From: Deltaproteobacteria bacterium ADurb.Bin207
GTDB lineage: Bacteria; Myxococcota_A; Polyangia; Polyangiales; Polyangiaceae
Length of the DNA stretch: 61,276 bases
Direction of reading: 5' to 3'
NCBI GenBank assembly: GCA_002070115.1
Contig: MWCO01000030.1
Coordinates: forward strand, 1-61,276
The stretch's first letter is position 1; every line of letters begins with the position of its first letter. The notes under the pieces are model-generated. The model was given only the letters and a program-made list of their open reading frames with translations. It was not told the DNA's origin and made no database searches. This document shows, piece by piece, positions 44,102-53,797 of this stretch. A program made the position numbers and the translations under genes.

Positions 44102-44298
44102 GAAGCTTATCCATTGAGTGAGTGGGGCGGCATGGCCAACCACGACGATCCACGATTCAGCGGCGGGAAGCTAGGCAACGGTGTGGGCGGCTGTCAATCG
44201 AGGCAACGGATGTTGTCGTGATCGTCGTAAGATCGGAAGTCAGGTGCAAAAACCATTTCGCAGCGAGCAGGATCGATATCGACAGCCCATGGCCTCGT

Positions 44299-45018
44299 TT
44301 ACGAATCGAGGGGGATCACGTCCAACGAGCCAATATCCCGATGGAAATTCGCATCCCGCGCCCCATCCGGTCCTCCACCGTCCCTTCGCTTATCCCCATC
44401 GGTCGTGCCCCCATCCGCCTCATGCGCATCGGCCTTCTCGTCTCCAATATGATCTTTTCCCGCGTCTTGATGACGCCCAGGCACCGACGCGGGCCGAATC
44501 GGCGGCCAAGGAATCATGAAGCTTTCTCCCGTCGCCCGGTCCACGAATCGAGCGCGCGATGCACGAGGCGTGTCTGGTAACATCACCCGATACGTCACCG
44601 TGGCTTTGCTTTCGAAACTCGGTGGGGCTTGCATCGGTCGCGGCTTGCCCGCGAGTTCGTCAGCACCGATCAAAGGAAACTCGAAACGCACGCGCTCGAT
44701 GACCGTCGGCCCACTGAGCAATTCGACCGCGTACCGTCCCATGCGACGAGCGGTCACCGCGGGTCGAGCAAGCACAACCCGCCGCGCATCGAGCAGCCGA
44801 ACCTTTCCTCGTTGGTATTGCAGCGTGAGCAACCATTGAGAGGCCGAGCGAATGGGCGGAGGGTCGGGCGCATATCCCACGTTGGGCCGCGCGCTCGCGC
44901 TACCGGAGCCGGCCGCCGCATGCTGCCCTTGGGCGATCGCCAACGACGAAACCGCAATTCCCGAAACGAGCAGGACCAACCCTGCACACCACCCACCATG
45001 TCGATCGAAACGCTTCAT
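44299..45018 (-). CDS. Secreted hypothetical protein
   Basis: A 239-residue protein with an N-terminal signal segment (WCAGLVLLVSGIAVSSLAIA) after a basic start. The region about 55-170 is beta-rich (LLDARRVVLARPAVTARRMG, SKATVTYRVMLPDTP). The C-terminal tail (about 175-239) is Asp/Gly/Lys-rich. I do not recognise it. It starts 47 bp after the pseudouridine-synthase stop, so it is likely in the same transcript. Confidence 0.65.
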   Translation of the reverse strand: MKRFDRHGGWCAGLVLLVSGIAVSSLAIAQGQHAAAGSGSASARPNVGYAPDPPPIRSASQWLLTLQYQRGKVRLLDARRVVLARPAVTARRMGRYAVELLSGPTVIERVRFEFPLIGADELAGKPRPMQAPPSFESKATVTYRVMLPDTPRASRARFVDRATGESFMIPWPPIRPASVPGRHQDAGKDHIGDEKADAHEADGGTTDGDKRRDGGGPDGARDANFHRDIGSLDVIPLDS

Positions 45019-45065
45019 CCTTTGATCCCGCAAGTCAGCACGCAAAGCTTCCCACGATCGCTGTG

Positions 45066-46007
45066 CTACGTCGAGCCCATGTCGACCGACAAGGGTTGCC
45101 ACGCACGGTTCCAGCTATCCGGGTGACCACCCGCTCGAGACCACCATCGCATCAACACTTCATCCATCGGAGCTTCCACATGCCAAGGAGTTCCATCGGG
45201 CCAAGCAATCTTCACCCACGCCGCATGCAGCGCAACGCGATCGAAACGTAGGACCGCTCCTCGGGGCAATACGAGCCTTCTGGGACCCCCATAGGTATCA
45301 TCCCCAAGCAACGGCGCGTTGGCATGAGAAAGATGAACGCGAATCTGGTGAGTGCGCCCGGTTTGCGGTTCGACGGCCACCATCGCCATCTGCGGCAGTC
45401 TGTCGATGGTTTGAAAATAAGTTATTGAATTTACAGCATTTTTTCCATGAACGCTCCGTTCCGTGGGGCGTTTCCCTCTGCCGATGGGCGCGTCGATTTT
45501 GCCCTGCGATGGTGTTGGCGGTTGAGCAACCAACGCCACGTAGTGACGTTGATAGCGGTTCTGCTGTCGCGCTTGCTGCATTATTTCGCGGGCCTGCTTG
45601 CCCAGTGCGAAGACGACGACGCCGCTCACGCCACGGTCGAGCCGAGAGGTAGGATGCACGCGGCTGAGGTCTCGCTCTCCCAACGCTTTCGCGACAGCAT
45701 CGAGCAAACTTGCGGCGTGTCCTCGCTGATCGGGAATCGTCGACAGGCCCGCGGGTTTCATGACGGCTATCAAGTTTTCATGGGTCGATAGCACGTGCAG
45801 GTTCCGGGGTTGTTCGGGCGGCGCAGGGAACACGTCCACGAAAGCACCCGGTTCGAGGGGCAAGAGCGGATCGAATACGCGTTTCCCATCCACGAATACG
45901 CGACCATCGCGCAGGGCTTCGGCCGACCCGCTCATGCGCGCCAGCACGTGATCAAGCGAGCAAGCAAACTCGACAGTCCAGCGGGAAGAATGGGTGCGTT
46001 CAGCCAT
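45066..46007 (-). CDS. RluA-family pseudouridine synthase (RluD-like)
   Basis: A 313-residue enzyme of the RluA/RluC/RluD family, which makes pseudouridine in rRNA or tRNA. An N-terminal S4-like RNA-binding segment (LDHVLARMSGSAEALRDG) precedes the catalytic motif TSRLDRGVSGVVVF, with Asp as nucleophile. ALLPLIG-type and GRTHQIRVHLSH blocks follow, the second being diagnostic. The start is ATG 46007, one base after the stop of the upstream PEP-utilising enzyme, giving tight translational coupling. Confidence 0.94.
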   Translation of the reverse strand: MAERTHSSRWTVEFACSLDHVLARMSGSAEALRDGRVFVDGKRVFDPLLPLEPGAFVDVFPAPPEQPRNLHVLSTHENLIAVMKPAGLSTIPDQRGHAASLLDAVAKALGERDLSRVHPTSRLDRGVSGVVVFALGKQAREIMQQARQQNRYQRHYVALVAQPPTPSQGKIDAPIGRGKRPTERSVHGKNAVNSITYFQTIDRLPQMAMVAVEPQTGRTHQIRVHLSHANAPLLGDDTYGGPRRLVLPRGAVLRFDRVALHAAWVKIAWPDGTPWHVEAPMDEVLMRWWSRAGGHPDSWNRAWQPLSVDMGST

Positions 46008-46008
46008 G

Positions 46009-48660
46009 TCATGCCTCGAGGCGCTCGACGATTCCTCGGTCGCCATCGATGCGAATTCGCTCTCCCGTACGCAAGGCGACGGTGACTCCGGCTACATTGA
46101 CGACCGCGGGCACACCATATTCGCGTGCGACCAGGGCTGCATGGGAAAGGGGGCCTCCCAATTCGGTGACGACGCCCGCGGCGAGTAAAAAAAGCGGCGT
46201 GAGACCAACATCGGTGGTTCGAGCCACCAAGATTTCTCCCGGCTCGATCCCTTCTTTCAGTTCGTTTCCCGCGGCAAGCAAACGGACTTTGCCTTCGACC
46301 ACGCCAGGGCTTGCGCCAAGTCCGCGCAACCATTCTTTTCCCGCGGGAGGCAGCACAACCGACCGCGGACGTCCCACGAACGTGACGGGGGGGTCCGCAC
46401 GACGTTCGTCGCGAGCATATTCGGCGCGACGCATTTGTACGATCTGAAATAGATCCATGCTCCCCTTATCCATCGCCGCCATGAGTTCTTGCGTCGTGCA
46501 AAAAAAAGCAGATCCGGGTTCAAGCCGTGGGTCTTGTTTGCGTAACCGACAGTCGATCTCGAGAGCGACCCTTCGAATGGCTCCCAAACAACGGGTTACC
46601 CAGGCGCGCATTTTTTCGCGCAGTATCATGGTCTGGCGTGCCTGCCCGACCAACGTGCGAATCGCAGAGGCTTTCCACCACGGCAGCTCACGCTCGAGCC
46701 TGGCCATCGTGTGGTCCGCACGCCTTCGCGCGCGAAGGGGGCCCGCTCGTTCCTGCGAATCCGGGTTGTGCAATGCGACCGCAAGCATCCCCATGATTTG
46801 GGAATGATCTTCCGCCCAACGAGCCGTGGCCAGCTCCGCTTCTCGTACTGCACGATCCCCAAAATCCTCTACGAATCGAAGCAACTCGTGGCGAACGGGA
46901 CCTTGGGGAATGTCTTCGATCCGCTGGTAGGAGGCGGATAAAATCCCTTGTTTTATCAATTGGTTACGACGCACGAGGGAAGCGATTTTCGCGATGGCCA
47001 TGCCTGGCTTTGCGCTTTCCAATTCATCTACACCCGCTGTCAAGGATTGCGCCGTGGTTTGCGGCTCGCTCACGGACAAAAGCCGAAGCAGCGCTTCGAG
47101 CGCCAAATGACTGCCGAGCGACGACGAAGCGCAGGCGAGCATCAAGGTTCCCGTGTGGTCGAGCTGTTGCAGCACATCGCGAAACGCGTTGGCCAAGCGA
47201 CGATCATCGAGTTGTTGCAGCGCCGAGGCGGTCCATGCTCGATGTCGAACGCCAGCACTTCGTTCGAATCGAGCTACCCGAGAGGCCAGTTGTGTTCGCT
47301 CGATCCATACCCGTGATGCGGTGATGGGCAAACGACGCAAAAAGCCAGCGTGGGAGACATCGCGGATCTGGTCTTCGAGCTGGGGCACCGTCGTGCCTCC
47401 GCCCAGATCGACGAACCTTTCGGGGCGCAGTCCGGGCACCTGGGCGGCGATACGCATGAACGAGGTGAGGTTGAGGTAAAAGCGTCCATGGATGTTGGCG
47501 ACCATCGTGGCTCCGCGGGGGACAACGCATCCAAGCTGGCGAAATGCTTGATGAAATCCTCGTTCCGAAAAGTCTTGGGCAACGGACCAGGTCAGCGGGG
47601 TGGCGACGCCGGGCAGGGCTTCGCCCACATTGGCGCGAGACCAGACGGTGTTTTCATCGCCGCCGGGAGGGAAGCCGGACCCCACGATGGGCCTGGCTTG
47701 CACGAGGAAGACCTCATCGTTTTGGACGGCGAATTCGACGTCGAAGGCGTTGTTTTCTACTTGTTCGAGAGCGTCCGCGAGGCTGGAGAGTTCATGCAGG
47801 GCGACGGTAGAAAGGGCGGGTTCGCAAGCGCGGGGCAAGGGGACCGAAACATAGTCGGGGCCATGGTCTCCGATCATGAGCGACCGGTCTTTGACGGCAA
47901 TGGTTTGATGCACGACGGCTCGGGTATTTTTACGCAGGCGAACGACATCCGGCACGACCGCGCCGTTGACCACCGGAGCACCGAGACCCAACGTGGCGTT
48001 GATGAGACGTTCGTCGGAGGCCCAGACCGAATCGTCGGTTCCCGCGGGAGGGCGTGTAAACATCACCCCCGAGGCCTCCGCGCGGACCATGACTTGGAGA
48101 ACGACGCCCATTGCGAGATCGCGAATGCCGCGAAAGGCAAGGTGTTGGAGAGAGCGGGGGAGAAAAGCGCTGGCCCATACTTCACGGATTGCGTGGATGA
48201 GTCCATCGACGCCTCGGACGCCGAGCACGGAGGTGGCGAGGCCAGCCATAGCGGTCAATTCGGAGTCCTCGCAGGTGGCGCTCGACCGGACGGCAAGCCC
48301 CCAGGGTGCGTCCGCGCTCACGGTTTCCCAAAGAAATTCAAGTTCTTGCACAAGGGACGGAGGCAGCGGCGCGGATAGCCATCGTTCGCGGGCTCGCCCG
48401 ATTTGGGATAACGCATCGGCGCGATTCATGCTCTGGATCAGCGCGCGAGGGTGGAGATCCGACGGGATTTGGGAAGCTATCGTGGTGGAGAAAACGGTAG
48501 CGGGAAGAATCCAGCCGCGCGGTGTGCGAAAGCCGTGGCGATGAAGCCATGCGAGCCGCATACCCTTGCCTCCCACCTCAGCCGGGTCGATGGGAGCGTT
48601 TTCGATGGGATACAGCCAAACCGTTTGAGTCACGTCGGGACCATCGTAGCCGAAAGCCAA
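46009..48660 (-). CDS. PEP-utilising enzyme, rifampin phosphotransferase-like
   Basis: A protein of up to 883 residues. The N-terminal ATP-grasp/PPDK-N domain carries GGKGMRLAWLHRHGFRTPRG, AVRSSATCEDSELTAMAG and GVMFTRPPAGTDDSV. A central helical region follows. The C-terminal mobile swivelling domain has the catalytic His in GGPLSHAALVAREYGVPAVV. PEP synthase is about 790 residues and has a PEP-binding TIM barrel, which I do not see here. Length and layout resemble rifampin phosphotransferases (about 870). A drug substrate is inference. TTG 48660 or GTG 48633 is the start. It is coupled to the downstream pseudouridine synthase. Confidence 0.84.
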   Translation of the reverse strand: MAFGYDGPDVTQTVWLYPIENAPIDPAEVGGKGMRLAWLHRHGFRTPRGWILPATVFSTTIASQIPSDLHPRALIQSMNRADALSQIGRARERWLSAPLPPSLVQELEFLWETVSADAPWGLAVRSSATCEDSELTAMAGLATSVLGVRGVDGLIHAIREVWASAFLPRSLQHLAFRGIRDLAMGVVLQVMVRAEASGVMFTRPPAGTDDSVWASDERLINATLGLGAPVVNGAVVPDVVRLRKNTRAVVHQTIAVKDRSLMIGDHGPDYVSVPLPRACEPALSTVALHELSSLADALEQVENNAFDVEFAVQNDEVFLVQARPIVGSGFPPGGDENTVWSRANVGEALPGVATPLTWSVAQDFSERGFHQAFRQLGCVVPRGATMVANIHGRFYLNLTSFMRIAAQVPGLRPERFVDLGGGTTVPQLEDQIRDVSHAGFLRRLPITASRVWIERTQLASRVARFERSAGVRHRAWTASALQQLDDRRLANAFRDVLQQLDHTGTLMLACASSSLGSHLALEALLRLLSVSEPQTTAQSLTAGVDELESAKPGMAIAKIASLVRRNQLIKQGILSASYQRIEDIPQGPVRHELLRFVEDFGDRAVREAELATARWAEDHSQIMGMLAVALHNPDSQERAGPLRARRRADHTMARLERELPWWKASAIRTLVGQARQTMILREKMRAWVTRCLGAIRRVALEIDCRLRKQDPRLEPGSAFFCTTQELMAAMDKGSMDLFQIVQMRRAEYARDERRADPPVTFVGRPRSVVLPPAGKEWLRGLGASPGVVEGKVRLLAAGNELKEGIEPGEILVARTTDVGLTPLFLLAAGVVTELGGPLSHAALVAREYGVPAVVNVAGVTVALRTGERIRIDGDRGIVERLEA

Positions 48661-48848
48661 GATTCATCACCATGGAGATGGTGGGGAGAGTGCGGGGAAA
48701 CGCCGCCCTTACCGTCCGCGCTTCGGCCGATTTTCGGCGGCTCCGATGGGTGTTCGCTATTCATCCCCCTAAGAAACATTTGTCAGGCTTGTTGGCTTGG
48801 CATTTTCGATTCTTGTGGGGAGAAGCGAGGGCCGAGGGCAAGAGGGAA

Positions 48849-50009
48849 TCAGGGTTTGCAGAAATTTCCCTGTTCCGCGGTGTCGAGCAAGAAGTTGGCG
48901 GTTTCCAACGAGGTACGTTCCGTTCCCTCGAGCCAGCTCAGATAACCTGACGCATGGCGGAATTGTAGTTGTAGAAATGCCACGGAAAGACCTCGAAACA
49001 CGAGTTGTCGCTTTTCATGCTCTGCTTTGGGCCCACGAGGACACGAACCGCACAAGAGGAGACAATCGTAATCGTCGATGAATTGCAAATGACCGAATGC
49101 TTCGAGCACGCCGAGCCAGGCGGTCGTCTTGTCAGGTACGGACTCGAAAAACCGACACGCGTTGGAGGCGGAAGGGGCACAGGAATTGCTCGAAGAACCG
49201 AGGGCAGCTCCCAAAAATAGCGCGGGAACCTTGAACTTACCCATTTGCTCGGGGGCGAGGGACGGACGATGGCTGCTGCCCACCAAGGAACCAGGATCGT
49301 CGTCCACCGGGCTGAGGGTTATCACCGCGGATACGCGCGGATCTTCCAGGGCAAGCCATACGGCCGCCTTGCCCCCCACCGCATGCCCCATGGCCGCAAT
49401 GCGCTTGGGATCGACCACATTGCCTACATTGTCTGGGGGTTTGGTCGTAAGAACGTCGATCGCTCTTTTGAGGTTCTCGACCGGTGCGTGATGGTCCGGG
49501 TCGAGTAAACCAAGGTCATAATCCACCGATGCCGTCACATATCCGAACTGCGCGATATGTTTCATGGTTTTCTTGTAGCTATCTTTTTGTGCCTGATGAT
49601 CGCGAGCGAAAACAACGAGAGGATATAGCTCGCCCGAGGGTGGATCGGCCGTGGGCCGGAAGCCCACCATCTCCTTGGAAACCATGCTTCCCGGAGACAA
49701 CTTGCCTTTCCATTCTGTTACGGGGACGTCCGGCGACACCATGGGATCGGGGACCGTCTCGACCGGCTCATCCACGACTTCTGGCGCGATATCCGACGCA
49801 ACTTCCAAGGCTACGTCCACGATGACATCGTCGCTCACGTCCGGATGGTCGGTGGCTTCCGCCGCCTGGTCGGCCGTGATATCCGGTGCCACGTCTTGTG
49901 TTCCACTATCTGCCTGGACACTGGAGGGTTCGAGTAGCGACTCCGCCGTGGAGCTGCCACATCCGATCAGCGCCAACCCAAAAACCACACTCCACGCGAT
50001 ATATCTCAT
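48849..50009 (-). CDS. Alpha/beta-hydrolase-like lipoprotein lacking the nucleophile Ser
   Basis: A 386-residue lipoprotein. The signal ends in LALIGC (Cys17). A Val/Asp/Pro linker (about 20-90) precedes an alpha/beta-hydrolase domain: YPLVVFARDHQAQKD, then GHAVGGKAA at the nucleophile elbow. The usual elbow is Gly-x-Ser-x-Gly; here the central residue is Ala (codon GCG), so a serine-hydrolase activity is unlikely. The related chlorophyllase/dienelactone-hydrolase type has GHSxGGK. A C-terminal segment with CLLCGSCPRG is Cys-rich. A non-catalytic binding role is possible. Confidence 0.82.
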   Translation of the reverse strand: MRYIAWSVVFGLALIGCGSSTAESLLEPSSVQADSGTQDVAPDITADQAAEATDHPDVSDDVIVDVALEVASDIAPEVVDEPVETVPDPMVSPDVPVTEWKGKLSPGSMVSKEMVGFRPTADPPSGELYPLVVFARDHQAQKDSYKKTMKHIAQFGYVTASVDYDLGLLDPDHHAPVENLKRAIDVLTTKPPDNVGNVVDPKRIAAMGHAVGGKAAVWLALEDPRVSAVITLSPVDDDPGSLVGSSHRPSLAPEQMGKFKVPALFLGAALGSSSNSCAPSASNACRFFESVPDKTTAWLGVLEAFGHLQFIDDYDCLLLCGSCPRGPKAEHEKRQLVFRGLSVAFLQLQFRHASGYLSWLEGTERTSLETANFLLDTAEQGNFCKP

Positions 50010-50293
50010 CGTCTTTATTCATGACACACTCACGAAATAGAGCAATAGAGCATGTACCCAAAGCAAGGAAAGAAAGCAGGATTGCAGCGAGAAGCCAGAC
50101 TGAAAAATTTGAAAACCGCTTTGGTTACAAATAGTTACGTTGAGTTGGGGGAGAGATGATCTGGCGAGGGAATGGCGTGAAGAAGTGCGGGGTAAAACAG
50201 TGGCGAATCGCTTGTGGGAGCGTGGAGGGAGAACGTCGTGGGGCGCATCAGACGCGATGACAAGGGGGATCAAATCGGCTAAGCTGCTGGCTG

Positions 50294-50683
50294 ATGAGCG
50301 AACCTGACAATCGACGCCAAACGGAGCGGACGCCCATCGAGTTGCAGGTTGAATACCGGCGTAAGAATATGTTTTTCGCGGACTATACGCGAAACATCTC
50401 CAAAGGCGGCACGTTTATCCGTACGGAAAAGCCGATGCCTATCGGTACGGAGTTCGTCTTTTCGTTGGTGGTGCCGGGATTCGAGAAACCCTTGACGCTC
50501 GTGGGAAAAGTGGTGTGGAGCGTGAGCGATTCCGACGCCACGGAAGCGAATCCGGCAGGCATTGGGATTGAATTTCAATACCGTGATGAAACGGAGCGGC
50601 AACGAATCGACGCGCTCGTTCGCAAGCTCATGGTGCAAGAGCTAGGTTCGAAATTGGTGAAGCGATTGCTGGACAATGATTGA
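50294..50683 (+). CDS. PilZ-domain protein
   Basis: A 129-residue single-domain PilZ protein. The c-di-GMP-binding features are the N-terminal RRQTERTPIELQVEYR and the RNISKGGTFIRT loop, which matches the (D/N)xSxxG motif. It is probably a c-di-GMP receptor controlling motility or polysaccharide. The gene stands alone, about 80 bp before a membrane-protein gene on the same strand. Confidence 0.92.
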   Translation: MSEPDNRRQTERTPIELQVEYRRKNMFFADYTRNISKGGTFIRTEKPMPIGTEFVFSLVVPGFEKPLTLVGKVVWSVSDSDATEANPAGIGIEFQYRDETERQRIDALVRKLMVQELGSKLVKRLLDND

Positions 50684-50766
50684 TCTCGTGGGTGAGGGAC
50701 CGCGCCATTGGGGTTGAGTAGGCAGCTATTTGGCCTTTTTTTCAAGATCGTGGCACGGGAGAGACG

Positions 50767-52569
50767 GTGTTTGGCGCATCCCGTTTCCGACAATTTTTCG
50801 ATTTCCTATCCTTATGGCTGGCGGTAGCCATTCCGGGATTGGCCGCGTTGCAACGTGTGGCCTGGGATTCGGTCTGGCGTGATGATTTGCCGTTGGTGCG
50901 CGGACTTGGGCTGGTGGCGCCGGGGGGGCCATCGACGCTCACGACCGTGGCGATGCAACTGGCCTCGCTCTTTCCTCTTGGTCCGCTACCTTTCCGTGCC
51001 GCGTTGATCTCCGCATTGGCCTTGTCTATCTGCTCGACGTTCGTGTTTTTGATGGCCCGGGGCGTGTTGGAAACCCATGTTCCAGGCTCTTTTTTGAATG
51101 CGCCCCTGGCTGGGGTGGCCGCTCTTTCGGCGTCGTTGGGCCCAGGATTGCAAGCAGAAGCAACGGTGGGGGGAGGTGCGACCGTACCTCTTGCCGCTGG
51201 ATTGGCCGCGCTTTGGGCTATCACCCATCCGCAATGGTCGAAAGAGCGACGCCATGGTGTGTGTGCCATCCTGTCGGGCGCGCTGCTCACCGAAAGTGCC
51301 TTGGCGGCCTTGGTGGTCCTGCTGGCCTGCGCAGTGTCGATGGTATTGCGAAAGGATTGGCCCGGAAATCGTCGAGAATGGATTGCCTGGGGGCTATGGC
51401 CTCTGACCGTGGGTGTTCTGATGATGCCGGCGTGGTTTCGCCCCTTATCGCCGAATTCCATTCTCAATTATGGGCGAGATTTTTCGATGGCGGAACTGGC
51501 GATGGTCGATCCGGTGGCTCGTCCTGCCACCGGGCTGGCTGCTTGGAAAGCGGAAGTCGGCGTGGTTTCGCTGGTGATTGCCGTGTTGGGTGGGGTCATG
51601 GGGCTCGTACGAAAGCGAACTCGATGGCTGGTGGCGCCCTGGCTGCTCGTGGTTGCGACGGATGCCGTATTTCCCGCCAGTCACGGTGGCGTGCTCACGG
51701 TCGACCAACTCACCGCGTTGCGGAGTTTCGCGATCGTTGCGATTGCGATGCTTGCCAGCGTGGGCGTGCAAACGGTGGTGACGACGTTGACGGATACGGC
51801 GCTTCCCATGGCCAAGGCCGCCGCGGTGCTCCTCGTGCTATTCGATGGAACGCTGGTGGCAGTCACCGCGGAAAATGCGGCGTTTTCCGTGGATCGTTCG
51901 GTTCAACCAGGCGCATCGGCGTATACGGACCAAGCCTTGTACCGCATTGACCCCAACGCCATGGTGCTCGTGCGTTCCCACGCGATCATCTGGCGGCTTT
52001 TGGCATCGCAGGTGGTTGCGGGAGCACGCCCCGATGTCGTCGTGGTTCCTTTTCCCCTCATGGGTCGGGGAACGGTGGCGGCTGGGGTTCTCGCGCATGA
52101 GCCTGCCGCAACCATGATGCTTCGAGACATGGCGCTCGAAGGCACCGCGGGGCCGCACGCGGTATCGCGCGTGTCGGACCGTCGACGCTTGTTGGTGGAG
52201 TTGGATCCGGCGTGGAAAGACGAAATGGCGGTCCATTTGAAGGCAGAGGGGTTGTGGCTGTCGATGGAAACGCAGCCCCTTGGCCGTTCGGACCGCAGAT
52301 TGGCGGCGGAAAATGCAGGAAAAGTGATCGAGCGGGTGGCCAAAGCGGCATCGAGCCAACCCGCGGATGAAGCCACCCAATCGGTGCTTCTCACTGTGGC
52401 AAAACAGCAAACCCTCGCCGCAGCCCTGGCCAAAGACCGTCAGGTAACCTATGACCTGCTGCAAAAAATGGCGGCTGTCGCCCCCCAGGACCTTTTCGTC
52501 CGCGCGTTGAAGCAACGGATGGAGCATGCCAAAGGGGCTACCATCGATGTTTCTGGGCTGATCCGCTGA
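50767..52569 (+). CDS. Multi-pass membrane protein (DUF2723/GT-C-like)
   Basis: A 600-residue protein with about ten hydrophobic helices in residues 10-380 (FLSLWLAVAIPGLAALQRVA, AALISALALSICSTFVFLMA, and others). The N-terminal loop WDSVWRDDLPLVRGLGLV carries acidic residues of the kind found in GT-C and DUF2723 proteins. The C-terminal ~200 residues are soluble (DPNAMVLVRSHAIIWRL ... QPLGRSDRRLAAENAGK). I cannot assign a substrate. Confidence 0.7.
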   Translation: MFGASRFRQFFDFLSLWLAVAIPGLAALQRVAWDSVWRDDLPLVRGLGLVAPGGPSTLTTVAMQLASLFPLGPLPFRAALISALALSICSTFVFLMARGVLETHVPGSFLNAPLAGVAALSASLGPGLQAEATVGGGATVPLAAGLAALWAITHPQWSKERRHGVCAILSGALLTESALAALVVLLACAVSMVLRKDWPGNRREWIAWGLWPLTVGVLMMPAWFRPLSPNSILNYGRDFSMAELAMVDPVARPATGLAAWKAEVGVVSLVIAVLGGVMGLVRKRTRWLVAPWLLVVATDAVFPASHGGVLTVDQLTALRSFAIVAIAMLASVGVQTVVTTLTDTALPMAKAAAVLLVLFDGTLVAVTAENAAFSVDRSVQPGASAYTDQALYRIDPNAMVLVRSHAIIWRLLASQVVAGARPDVVVVPFPLMGRGTVAAGVLAHEPAATMMLRDMALEGTAGPHAVSRVSDRRRLLVELDPAWKDEMAVHLKAEGLWLSMETQPLGRSDRRLAAENAGKVIERVAKAASSQPADEATQSVLLTVAKQQTLAAALAKDRQVTYDLLQKMAAVAPQDLFVRALKQRMEHAKGATIDVSGLIR

Positions 52570-52726
52570 ATGCGACGATTGCGAAACAGCTCTGGGCGAA
52601 ACCGCAAAGGGCCCTGGGGTCGGCAAGACGACGGTGATTCATCAAAGCATTCCGCCTTGCCGAGACGGTGGGGCCATGGCATTGCTTGATTTGTCTACCA
52701 GATGCTGGTCGAATCGGGAGGTATAG

Positions 52727-53743
52727 ATGATGCGGCACGCGTATGGTTGGTTACTCGCATCAGGGGTATGGTTCAATGTGTTGTCCTGTGGGGGCGTAAC
52801 CTCCCATGACGGCGCCATGTCGTCCACCCCTGTCTCGGCTCAGGAAAGCACACCGTCGTGGAATGATGCCTCGACGACGGACGGGGCAGCATCAGCGGCT
52901 GGGGGTGGGTTTTGTGTGGGTTCCAGCAAGGTGCAGCATGGTGGTGTGATGGTGGATCCGGCATCGGTAACGTCATCACCGCTGGTGATGGATTGTTGTA
53001 GCGGTTTCATGTTTCGGCTTCATACCAAGTCACAGCTTGGTACGGATTTGTCGGTGATCGTGAAGTCGTTCGAGATGTTTCGGTCGGGTGATTACGCGTT
53101 TGGGCCTGAGAAAGGCCCGTTAGAAGTCACGGTCAGCGGGGGCGACGTCCCCTTATGGTCGGGAACGGCCGGCACAGGGAGTCTGCACGTGCAGATTCCG
53201 GCGGGTGATGATGATCCTATCCGGGCATCGTTGTGCCTGCAGGTGGAGGCGCCGGGCGGCTCGATGCACGGTACGCGTCTGTTCCTATCGGATATTTTGA
53301 TTGCGCCTTGGAGTTGGCAGAATCGGTTCGAGATTCGGTTGTTGGCGGATACGAGTCTGAACGCCGAGCAGGCAAAAAAGCTGCCGTTGCAAAGCTTGTC
53401 CCTAGCGTCGGAGCCGATCGTTCATCTGATGTTGCTGCAATGGTACGAATGGTCGACGCATACGCTTACCTGGGATTCTTGGCATAATAGCCAGATATTG
53501 CTCAATTACTTGCCGGAGGTGGGGTCCTACGGGTTGCCGTTTGTGGTGTTGGCGGATGGGGAGCGTGTGTATCTCGGCGCCCTCACAGGTCCTAACACCG
53601 TGAAATTACAAGATATTCCTACGATTTCCCTGCCCGATGTCAAGCCGGAGGGGTTTCGCATCGAGCCTGCTTCGTCTCATGATCCCCGAGACGATCCACG
53701 TATTTCGAAAGCGTTGGCCTCCAGCGGAAAACTGGCTCCGTGA
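52727..53743 (+). CDS. Secreted lipoprotein, function unknown
   Basis: A 338-residue lipoprotein. The signal peptide ends in FNVLSC (Cys21). A Ser/Thr-rich linker precedes a beta-rich domain (MVDPASVTSSPLVMDCCSGF). Later helical and beta segments (LRGSLHVQIPAGDD-like, TLTWDSWHNSQILLNYLPEV) lack known motifs. It ends directly before the acyl-CoA-ligase frame on the same strand. Confidence 0.72.
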   Translation: MMRHAYGWLLASGVWFNVLSCGGVTSHDGAMSSTPVSAQESTPSWNDASTTDGAASAAGGGFCVGSSKVQHGGVMVDPASVTSSPLVMDCCSGFMFRLHTKSQLGTDLSVIVKSFEMFRSGDYAFGPEKGPLEVTVSGGDVPLWSGTAGTGSLHVQIPAGDDDPIRASLCLQVEAPGGSMHGTRLFLSDILIAPWSWQNRFEIRLLADTSLNAEQAKKLPLQSLSLASEPIVHLMLLQWYEWSTHTLTWDSWHNSQILLNYLPEVGSYGLPFVVLADGERVYLGALTGPNTVKLQDIPTISLPDVKPEGFRIEPASSHDPRDDPRISKALASSGKLAP

Positions 53744-53797
53744 TTGAATCGCGGCGTTGTCGGGCCTAATGATTCGTGTTGCCAAAGGCCACGAACG

